NCBI GenBank assembly: GCA_033439765.1
Contig: JAULSN010000003.1
Coordinates: forward strand, 1,426,001-1,490,000
Direction of reading: 5' to 3'
Origin: Lasiosphaeria ovina
Lineage: Eukaryota; Ascomycota; Sordariomycetes; Sordariales; Lasiosphaeriaceae
DNA length: 64,000 nt
Shown: in pieces, positions 55,287-64,000 of the stretch
Layout of the letters: every line of letters starts with the position of its first letter
How positions within the stretch are numbered: position 1 is the stretch's first letter
Program-made: the position numbers and the translations under genes
The notes under the pieces: model-generated
The model's input: the letters and a program-made list of their open reading frames with translations, nothing else
Told to the model about the DNA's origin: nothing
Databases searched by the model: none

Positions 55287-55888
55287 TTTACAACGAGCGT
55301 TATACCTCGTAAAAGAAGCCAACATACTACTACCGAGATATAGTAGTATAGTAGAAAGCCTAGAGCAAGCCATAGCTACTACGGCTAATACTACTACTAT
55401 TACTACTACTACTACTTCTAGGAAAATAGTACCTAAGAAAACGTACGCCGAGGTAGTAGCCACGAACCAACTACCGAAGCCTACGCAAAAGGGTACTACG
55501 ATTACTACTAGTATAAGTAGTAGAAAGGATAGTAAGATAGTAGTACTACTCGATAAAGAATCTTCGAATATACCTACGATTAACTTAAAGGCTATAAGAG
55601 ACTAAATTAATAAGGCTCTAAACGCTATAGTAGTCGCTAAGGGAGAAATATCGTAGAAAAACAACATAGTTATCACAACTATAAACTAATTAACAAAGTA
55701 GCTACTGGAAGCAAAAGAAAAGTGGCGAAATTGCCTTAGCGGTTGGCCCATTCGAAGTATAGAGGAACCAGCTACCTAGCTCAAACTAGTAGCTTATAAA
55801 GTACCTATATACGAAGCTAGAGAGGGCTTTAGTTCCTTCAAGGCCGAATATAAAGAGTATAATAACTTCGAAGTCCAAGGCGAGCCGA
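55287..55888 (+). pseudogene. LINE ORF1 fragment in inverted orientation
   Basis: Plus-strand sequence matching the middle of LINE ORF1 (about 42310-42925 on minus). It includes KTYAEVVATNQLPKPTQKGT and SGWPIRSIEEPAT, with several in-frame stops. It meets the minus-strand ORF2 fragment head to head at 55286/55287, so a rearrangement joined two LINE pieces. Confidence 0.78.
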
Positions 55889-57664
55889 ACACAGAAACAC
55901 GAAGACTCGCATTTGGTTCAAAATAGCACTAAAATCGACGAAAGCGACATCAATCAATTGCCCTCGACTAGCTCTCAACGCATACGCAATAGCTATACCG
56001 CGCGGCCAGTTACGCGGGCGTATAGGGGGTCGAAAAGCAAAGTAATTAGGCCCAAAGACCGACGATGAAGATTCTTTAGACGACCTACCGGACCTACCGT
56101 AGATCACGAGACTTCCCGACCTTCCCGAAAGCCCCACCTTGACCCAATAGGCTAGAATCAGCCAAGCAAAAGCCACCAAAAAAGCCACCCAAAAAGCCAC
56201 CCAAAAATCCACCACCCACAAAGCCAACCCCGTAGCCAAAGCCATAGTCACAGCCATAGTCATAGCCACAGCCATAGCCATAGCCACCCACCCTATAGCC
56301 AACCAAACAGCTACTAACCCCGCAGCCAACCACGTAACTACCAACCACGCAACTAACCCGGCAGCCAAAGCCACAGTCACAGCCACGGCCATAGCCACAG
56401 CCACCAACCCCGCAGCCAACCATACAGCCACCAACCCCGCAACCAACCATACAGCCACCAACCCCGTAGCCAACCACGCAGCCACCAACCCCGCAGCCAA
56501 CCACGCAGCCAACCACGCAGCCACCAACCACGCAGCCACCAACCACGCAGCCACCCACGCAGCTACCTATATAGCTAGCTATATAGGGAACCGCTTGAAG
56601 AAGAACCCCCTCGAGGCAAAAAGCCCTTACGAAGAAGATACTAAAATTGAGGATATCATTCCAAAGGACCTATGGGAAGATATGGCTATGATATGGCCAT
56701 ATCTACCATTCGACCAGCTTATGAAATGGAACTACGAAGGAAAAGAAGATATATATCCCTACGATACGATAAAGGTCCTTTTCAACTATATGAAGCATAT
56801 GGCTCTCGGAGTACAGGCTCTCCGAGTACGAGCCTTTGAAAAGCAGGCTTCTAAGCCGGCCACGCAGCCAGCCACGCAGCCAGCCACGCAGCCAGCCACG
56901 CAGCCAGCTACGCAGCCGGCCACACAGCCGGCCATACGGCCAGCCACACAGCCAGCCACGCAGCCAGCCACGCAGCCAGCCACGCAGCCAGCTACGCAGC
57001 CGGCCACACAGCCGGCCATACGGCCAGCCACACAGCCAGCCACGCAGCAAGCCACTCAATCAGCCACGCAGCCAGCCACTCAGTCAGCCACGCAGCCAGC
57101 CACACAGCCAGCCACACAGCCAGTCACACAGCCAGCCACACAGCCAGCCCTACTTACTGGAAAACCTAGATCAGGGGTAATACAGTGCTATCGATGCTTT
57201 GGCTTCGGCCATATCGCTAGCACTTGTACTGGGCCCCAGATCTGTGGCTTCTGTAGCCGGGCAGGCCACCTCTCAACGCAATGCCAGGAAAAAGTAACGA
57301 AAAAGCCGCCAAGTTGCATCAACTGTAGTGGTCTACACCAAGCCTGGGCCTTGAAGTGCCCCCAAAGACCTCCCTCAGGCCCGGAACCAGGCCCACAACG
57401 CTCTCAAGCCGCATCCTCGCCTCAGCAGCGGCCTACCTACGCCGAGGTTACTAGTAGGCAGCCAATTCGCAAGCCCGCCGGCCAACCAGCCGGTCAACCA
57501 GCCCGCCAGGTAGCCCGCCAACCAGTCCGCCAGCTACGCGAGGATTCCCTAGCTACTATCTTGCAGTTGGTTTTAAAACTACTACAAAATAGATAGCTTA
57601 ACTTAATTACCCTCTCTCTCCCTTTCCTTACTTACCCTCCTTTTAGGTACATAATACCTTACCC
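55889..57664 (+). mobile_element. Gag-only retroelement, copy G
   Basis: Plus-strand copy starting AACACAGAAACACGAAGACTC. The N-terminal third is mutated: the start codon reads ATA, and several stops follow. The frame from 56595 to 57596 is open for 333 aa with an expanded PATQ tract and all three knuckles. The 3' UTR is cut at ACCTTACCCG, where copy H begins; poly(A) is absent. Confidence 0.85.
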
Positions 57665-59419
57665 GAAGACTCGTATTTGGTTCAAAACAGTACCAAAATC
57701 GACGAAAGCGACATCAATCAATTGCCCTCGACTAGCTCTCAACGCCTACACAATGGCTGCACCGCGCGGCCAGTTGCGCGGGCGCATGGAGGGTCGAAAA
57801 GCAAAGCAATTGGGCCCAAAGACCGACGATGAAGATTCTTCAGACGACCTACCGGACCCACCGCAGATCACGAGACTTCCCGACCTTCCCGAAAGCCCCA
57901 CCTTAACCCAATGGGCTAGGATAAGCCAAGCAAAAGCCACCAAAAAAGCCACCCAAAAAGCCACCCAAAAATCCACCACCCACAAAGCCAACCCCGCAGC
58001 CAAAGCCACAGTCACAGCCACAGCCACAGCCACCCACCCCGCAGCCAACCAAACAGCCACCAACCCCGCAGCTAACCACGCAGCCACCAACCACGCAGCC
58101 AACCACGCAGCTACCAACCACGCAGCCACCAACCACGCAGCCAACCACGCAGCTACCAACCACGCAGCCACCAACCACGCAGCCAACCACGCAGCTACCT
58201 ATATAGCTAGCTATATAGGGAACCGCTTGAAGAAGAACCCTCTCGAGGCAAAAAGCCCCTACGAAGAAGATACTAAAATTGAGGATATCATTCCAAAGGA
58301 CCTATGGGAAGATATGGCTATAATGTGGCCATATCTACCATTCGACCAGCTCATGAAATGGAACCACGAAGGAAAAGAAGATATATATCCCTACGATACG
58401 ATAAAGGTCCTTTTCAACTGTATGAAGCACATGGCTCTCGGGGTACAAGCCCTCCGGGTACGAGCCCTCGAAAAGCAGGCCCCTAAGCCGACTACGCAGC
58501 CAGCCACACAGCCAGCCACGCAGCCAGCCACGCAGCCAGCCACGCAGCCAGCTACGCAGCCAGCTACGCAGCCGGCCACACAGCCGGCCATACAGCCAGC
58601 CACACAGCCAGCCACGCAGCAAGCCACTCAGTCAGCCACGCAGCCAGCCACACAGCCAGCCACGCAGCCAACCACGCAGCCAGCCTTACCTACTAGAAAA
58701 CCTAGATCAGGGGTAATACAGTGCTACCGATGCTTTGGCTTCGGCCATATCGCTAGCACTTGTACTGGACCCCAGATCTGTGGCTTCTGTAGTAAGCCAG
58801 GTCACCTCTCAACGCAGTGCCAGGAAAAAGCAACAAAAAAGCCGCCTAGTTGCATCAACTGTAGTGGACTACACCAAGCCTGGGCCTTGAAGTGCCCCCA
58901 AAGGCCTCCCTCAAGCCCGGAACCAGGTCCGGAACCAGGCCTGAAACCAGGCCCACAACGCTTTCAAGCCGCATCCTCGCCTCGGCAGCGGCCTACCTAC
59001 GCCGAGGTTACTAGTAGGCAGCCAATTCGCAAGCCCGCCGGCCAACCAGCCGGTCAACCAGCCCGCCAGGTAGCCCGCCAACCAGTCCGCCAGCTACGTG
59101 AGGATTCCCTAGCTACTATCTTGCAGTTAGTTTTAAAACTACTACAAAATAGATAGCTTAGCTTGATTACCCTCCCTCTCCTTTCCTCTTTTACCCTCCT
59201 TTTAGGTATATAATACCTTACCCGCTTTGACTTGAAAAACGTACACGGAATAAGAACCTTACTTTGTATAGGACTTTGGCTAGGATTTTCTACGTCTAGT
59301 ATGCCCTATTAGATTAGTCTTTCCTTATAACTTTCTAAATAGCCGTCTATAGCTCAAATAGGCCGCGTCATAGCCCTACGGGCTGCATACGCGTAATGAG
59401 AGAAAAAAAAAAAAAAAAA
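57665..59419 (+). mobile_element. Gag-only retroelement, copy H
   Basis: Plus-strand copy fused in tandem behind copy G at AAGACTCGTATTTGG, so it lacks the first few bases of the 5' end. It has an intact ORF, a full 3' tail and poly(A) at about 59402-59419. Its 3' UTR is of the same subtype as in copies D and J and the 48871-49563 fragment (GAATAAGAACCTTACTTTGT). Copy I follows. Confidence 0.87.
57753..59156 (+). CDS. Gag-like zinc-knuckle protein of copy H
   Basis: 467 aa, intact. Same architecture as copies B and C, with a different repeat count, a variant linker (SSPEPGPEPGLKPGPQRFQA) and knuckle sequence CGFCSKPGHLSTQC. It is the most divergent of the three intact proteins, so at least two lineages have kept coding capacity. 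That argues for selection or recent activity rather than one burst. Confidence 0.87.
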   Translation: MAAPRGQLRGRMEGRKAKQLGPKTDDEDSSDDLPDPPQITRLPDLPESPTLTQWARISQAKATKKATQKATQKSTTHKANPAAKATVTATATATHPAANQTATNPAANHAATNHAANHAATNHAATNHAANHAATNHAATNHAANHAATYIASYIGNRLKKNPLEAKSPYEEDTKIEDIIPKDLWEDMAIMWPYLPFDQLMKWNHEGKEDIYPYDTIKVLFNCMKHMALGVQALRVRALEKQAPKPTTQPATQPATQPATQPATQPATQPATQPATQPAIQPATQPATQQATQSATQPATQPATQPTTQPALPTRKPRSGVIQCYRCFGFGHIASTCTGPQICGFCSKPGHLSTQCQEKATKKPPSCINCSGLHQAWALKCPQRPPSSPEPGPEPGLKPGPQRFQAASSPRQRPTYAEVTSRQPIRKPAGQPAGQPARQVARQPVRQLREDSLATILQLVLKLLQNR

Positions 59420-60706
59420 CTACGCAGCCACCAACTACGCAGCCACCCACGTAGCTACCTATATAGCTAGCTATATAGCGAACCGCTTAAAGAAGAACCC
59501 CCTCGAGGCAAAAAGCCCCTACGAAGAAGATACTAAAATTGAGGATATTATTCTAAAGGATATATGGGAAGATATGGCTATAATATAGCTATATCTACTA
59601 TTTAACCAGCTTATAGAATAGAACCACGAAGGAAAAGAAGATATATATCCCTATAATACTATAAAGGTCCTTTTCAACTATATGAAGCATATGGCTCTCG
59701 GGGTATAGGCTCTCCAAGTACGAGCCTTTAAAAAGCAGGCTTCTAAGCCGGCCACGCAGCCAGCCACGCAGCCAGCCACTCAGCCAGCCACGCAGCCGGC
59801 CACACAGCCGGCTACACAGCCAGCCACACAGCCAGCCACATAGCCAGCCACATAGCCAGCTACACAGCCAGCTATAAAGCCAGCTACACAGCCAGCTACA
59901 CAGCCAGCCACAAAGCCAGCCACATAGCCAGCCATACAGCCAGCCACATAGCCAGCCACATAGCCAGCCATACAGCCAGCCACACAGCCAGCCACATAAC
60001 CAGCTATATAGCCAGCCCTACCTACTGGAAAACCTAGATCAGGGGTAATAAAGTGCTACCGATGCTTTGGCTTCGGCCATATCGCTAGCACTTGTACTGG
60101 ACCCCAGATTTATGGCTTCTATAGTAGGCCAGGTCACCTCTTAACGCAATACCAGGAAAAAGCAACAAAAAAGCCGCCTAGTTGCATCAACTGTAGTGGC
60201 CTACATTAAGCCTGTGCCTTGAAGTGCCCCCAAAGACCTCCCTCAGGCCCGGAACCAGGCCCACAACGCTCTTAAGCCGTATCCTCGCCTCAGCAGCGGC
60301 CTACCTACGCCGAGGTTGCTAGTAGGCAGCCAATTCGCAAGCCAGCCGGCCAACCAGCCGGTTAACTAGCCCGCTAGGTAGCCCGCCAACCAGTCCGCCA
60401 GCTACGCGAGGATTCCCTAGCTACTATTTTGTAGTTAGTTTTAAAACTACTACAAAATAAATAACTTAGCTTGATTACCCTCCCTCTCCTTTCCTTCCTT
60501 ACCCTCCTTTTAGGTACATAATACCTTATACGCTTTGACTTGAAAAAAGTATACGGAACCGGAATTATACTTCGTTTAGGATTTTCTACTTCTAGTATGC
60601 CCTATTAGATTAGTCTTTCCTTATAACCTTTTGAGTAGCCGTCTATAGCTTAAATAGGCCGCGTTATAGCCCTACGGGCTACATACGCGTAATGAGAAAA
60701 AAAAAG
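59420..60706 (+). mobile_element. Gag-only retroelement, copy I (degraded)
   Basis: 5'-truncated plus-strand copy starting in the Asn-His repeat region, with many TAG/TAA changes (for example ATAGCCAGCCACATAGCCAG within the PATQ tract). The 3' tail and a short poly(A) (about 60698-60706) are retained. The ORF is destroyed. Confidence 0.83.
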
Positions 60707-62353
60707 GTTCTTACTCAAATACTCCTTTATCGCCTTATCCTACTACGGCGTAAGGTAATAGATGCTATATCTCCTGAGCTTTGCTCCTAGCTTTAGGTTA
60801 ATCTCGTGATCGAACGGTCCATACTTTAGTAACTAGTCTCTTATTCGGTCTCTAAAGATATCGTATTTTAGGTATTCGCGGGGTACGCTCTTGAACTTAT
60901 CTAGTATCTTACCTAAGTCGTCCTCGTCCGGCTCGATAGCCTTAATAAGTATAATAAATCGTCCTTCGCCGATATCTACTCCTTATTTCGGCTTAATCGA
61001 CCTACTATAATCCTTACGTTGGCCTATATAGCGATCTTGGCTTCTACTCTTTTTATTAAGCGGCCCTTCCTCGTCGTCTTGAGGGTTCTCTCTCCGCGGT
61101 TAGCGTCCTAATTTACGGTCTTTCTTTCTTCCACTAGCGAGAAATTTGTTACCTTTCTCCTACTAAATATCGGGGTTATAGGCTTCTAGCTACGGGTCCC
61201 CTAATAGTATATCGAACTACTTTACTAACGGTAGTATATTAAATATAACTTCGTAGGATTCTCCGTCTACCGTAATTAGTAGCGGTTAGGTCTCCTATAT
61301 ATAATACCCGTTATTAAATCCTATAGGGGCTCTATCGAAGGTCTTTAGCTTTAAGGGGGCTTCCTTTTCCTTCTAAGGGATTCGGAATCGCTTTACGAGG
61401 TTAGCGGAGATAATATTTCTATTACTTCCTCCGTCGATTTTCGCGACTAGGGATAACGATCCCTTCTCCTTCCTAGATCCCCATTTGTATTAGGCCTAAA
61501 TCTATAGTCCTCGTAAGAATCCTAGTTCCGCCTCTACTCTACTAACGATTGCTTCGTCCGAGCGAGGTAGTAATTAAGGTCTTTGAGCGGACCCGACCGT
61601 AGGATACCTCCAATCCTCGGTATCGGTCCGTCTAAACGTAGGTCTTACGTACGGTCGCCGGGCCTACTAGAGGCCCGCGAGCCGTTTCCCAAACGCTCTC
61701 TTACCTACTATAGTTACTAGCGCTATATTCTTTCTCTTCGTATCTTTTACTAGGGTGCCTCAGGTTCATATTCGATACTTATAAGCTATCGTGACTCGTT
61801 CTTAATGGTTAAGCGTACGTCTCGTTCTTACTACTATCGTACGGTCCTCTAGAGAGACCTTCTAAGTTATTAGCGCCGACTAGTAGTCTAGGCCACGATC
61901 TTCTAGCGCTAGTATATAGTATAATCGATATTTTCGTACTCTCTCTAGTCGGTCTTTCCTCTCTAATAGTCTTTCTGGGAGAAAAGCTTTACCGAGATTT
62001 CAGGACCGCCTTCGGTCTAAAGATCGGTAGTAACTTCGGTCTACTAAGAGGGTACGTACCGAAATACCCTAGGTATTACCTAATCCCTAATCCGGGCCGG
62101 GAAATGGTCGAACTTCTCCTTATATATGAGATACGCCTGGTAGGTATCGTAGATATAGCTTATCTAATCCATTTCCTAGTATTCGGGGTACTCTAGGTTA
62201 AGTTGGAGTACGTCTCCTACTTCGGTATCGGCTTCCTCTACCATATCCTCGATAGCCTTCCCTATCTTGGTATTTTTAGCGGTACATAAGGGTCGCTTAA
62301 TCTCCTCGCGATCCCCCTTATCGATCTAGCTTTCTTAAGGGGCCAGTCTCTAG
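60707..62353 (-). pseudogene. Ty3/gypsy gag-protease-RT fragment, RIP-degraded
   Basis: Minus-strand order is gag C-terminus (62350-61820, matching 34928-35440), aspartic protease (KIDGGSNRNIISANLVKRF, near 61430) and the start of RT (LLKYGPFDHEINLKLGAKLR, then YSIYYLTP, near 60800). Many stops interrupt all frames. Cut on the left by copy I and on the right by copy J. Confidence 0.78.
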
Positions 62354-62843
62354 TTTTTTTTTTTTTTTTTTCTCTCATTACGCGTATGCAGCCCGTAGGG
62401 CTATGACGCGGCCTATTTAAGCTATAGACGGCTATCTAGAAAGTTATAAGGAAAGACTAATCTAATAGGGCATACTAGACGTAGAAAATCCCAGCCAAAG
62501 TCCTATACAAAGTAAGGTTCTTATTCCGTGTACGTTTTTCAAGTCAAAGCGGGTAAGGTATCATATACCTAAAAGGAGGGTAAAAGAGGAAAGGAGAGGG
62601 AGGGTAATCAAGCTAAGCTATCTATTTTGTAGTAGTTTTAAAACTAACTGCAAGATAGTAGCTAGGGAATCCTCGCGTAGCTGGCGGACTGGTTGGCGGG
62701 CTACCTGGCGGGCTGGTTGACCGGCTGGTTGGCCGGCTGGCTTGCGAATTGGCTGCCTACTAGCAACCTCGGCGTAGGTAGGCCGCTGCCGAGGCGAGGA
62801 TGCGGCTTGAAAGCGTTGTGGGCCTGGTTTCAGGCCTGGTTCC
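62354..62843 (-). mobile_element. Gag-only retroelement, copy J (5'-truncated)
   Basis: Minus-strand 3' end: poly(T) 62354-62371, conserved tail, 3' UTR and the C-terminal coding end (SSPRQRPTYAEVASRQPIRK, then the LQLVLKLLQNR terminus). It stops at 62843 against a plus-strand LINE fragment. The 5' truncation is typical of incomplete reverse transcription. Confidence 0.83.
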
Positions 62844-64000
62844 GCTATAGTAGCCCAGTTATTCGACCAAGCGGAAAAGAAGGCCGTTGAATTTAACTCG
62901 GTAAAGACCGAATTAATCCACTTCCATACAAAAAGGAAGCCAATAGTTGACTCGATTACTATTGGAGGCTCAGAGTTCAAGCCTAAGGAAGTAGTCAAGT
63001 GGCTGGGGATCCACTTCGATTACAAGCTCAACTTCAAAGACCACGTTACTAAGAAGGTAAACGCGGCTACGGCTATATACTACGGTATGCAACGACTAGG
63101 CTCAACACAAAAAGGCCTATCGTTGAGGGCCCTACGTCAACTATATATAGCCTGCGTAACCTCGGTAGCGGACTACGGCATACAGCTCTAGTGGAAAGGC
63201 CAGGCCAAAGGCCGAGGCCAAGGTCATCTAGTCAAACTATACCAACGGCTTCAAAACCTAGCTACTAAGCAAATACTAGGGGCCTTCAAAGGATCCCCGT
63301 ATAAGGCGTTGGAAATAGAGGCAGCAATACCACCACCAGAAGTAAGATTCGAAAAGGCCTGCAATAGCTACAGCCTAAGAATACTACTATTCCAGAAGGA
63401 CCATCCAGTAAAACAAGCCCTATATAACGAAGTACAGGATGAACTAGGTAGCGGGGACGACCTAGCCCTAATCCCTAGCTTACAGCCCTCTACACAGCTT
63501 CTAAACCTTATCAATAGGCTGAATAGGCTAGTAAAGGACAGCTGGAATATAGAGAGGCCCCTAGCATATTGGGAAGCACCATAGGCCGAACCTACCAAGG
63601 CTCAAATCCATATATCGAGTAGTGGAAAAAAGGAAGCCAAAAAGGAACACCTTCAGCTATTCAAAGCTATAAAACCACACTTAGCACCGGCCTCGAACGC
63701 TTCTAAAGTAGCCTTCTATACAGATAGTTCACAGGGCACAATACAGGGTAGGCCTACGAATTCGGCTGCAGTATGTAGGCTAAGTGCAAATTTGGCCCCT
63801 ATAAAAATAGGATACTGGAATCTAGGCCCTGCCATAGAAGTAGCCGATGCCGAAGTTATAGCTATAGTACGGGCCCTAGAACTGGCCCTAGAACTGTCTC
63901 AGAAAATACAGAGGCAGAGGCAGAGGCAAAAGAAAGTAACCTTTTATATCTTCGTCGACAGCCAGGCTGCAATATATAGGCTACAGGGCTATAGCTACCA
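62844..64000 (+). pseudogene. LINE ORF2 fragment (RT end to RNase H), runs off the window
   Basis: Plus-strand match to ORF2 from [17 protein letters not shown] through RNase H ([20 protein letters not shown], then [16 protein letters not shown] at the edge). Two Trp codons are TAG (after YGIQL near 63190 and after YWEAP near 63583), and RNase H DGS became DSS. All are transitions of the RIP type. The undamaged parts are almost identical to the 38412-41766 LINE, so the copies are close relatives. Confidence 0.87.

Noticed and set aside
30950..64000. Telomere-proximal array
   Set aside because: No TTAGGG-type repeat was seen; the HeT-A analogy is structural only.
1..64000. tRNA or rRNA genes
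   Set aside because: I found no cloverleaf-like sequence with A and B box consensus or rRNA motif I could support by eye; a tRNAscan-SE run would settle it.

Overview
This window comes from a filamentous ascomycete (Pezizomycotina, most likely a Sordariomycete). Genes carry many short GT-AG introns with GTAAGT-type donors. The gene set is typical of these fungi: an ascomycete laccase with a C-terminal DSGL, a TAM/LaeA-like methyltransferase, a DUF8021-type secreted protein and TOR kinase. The transposons carry C-to-T changes of the kind left by repeat-induced point mutation (RIP). No species name can be given from sequence alone.

The window has two compartments. From 1 to about 30.9 kb it is gene-dense: cytochrome c heme lyase (282-1399, +), LaeA-like methyltransferase (2158-3796, +, eight exons), a doubtful small Cys-rich ORF (4253-4624, -), an RRM-like nucleolar protein (5622-7301, +), a two-TM membrane protein of unknown function (7743-10002, -, two exons), laccase (12763-15161, +, nine exons), a GCIP/cyclin-D1-binding-like protein (15295-16470, -), glucosidase II beta subunit (17296-19163, +), replication termination factor 2 (19449-20309, -), TOR kinase (21211-29115, +, seven exons) and a secreted DUF8021-type protein (29975-30871, +). 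These are mostly unrelated housekeeping genes, not a cluster. A 342-bp MITE-like element with 19-bp inverted ends lies at 16727-17068.

From about 30.95 kb to the end there is no host gene. This part is nested and rearranged transposons: a Fot1/pogo fragment, RIP-degraded Ty3/gypsy gag-protease-RT pieces, a putative LTR, a decayed Mutator-like transposase, a nearly complete Tad/I-type LINE (minus strand, 38412-44322) and LINE fragments running off the right edge.

The most striking component is a family of at least ten copies of a short (about 1.7 kb) poly(A)-tailed element. Its only ORF is a gag-like zinc-knuckle protein with a variable PATQ tetrapeptide tract. It has no endonuclease or reverse transcriptase. 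Two copies have clear 13-bp target-site duplications, so they moved by LINE-type integration. They share a 5' UTR motif with the local LINE, and their 3' tail also occurs on a different element body. The best hypothesis is a gag-only retroelement parasitising a LINE while supplying its own ORF1-like protein. Three copies (B, C, H) keep intact ORFs of 442-467 residues; the others range from lightly to heavily mutated.
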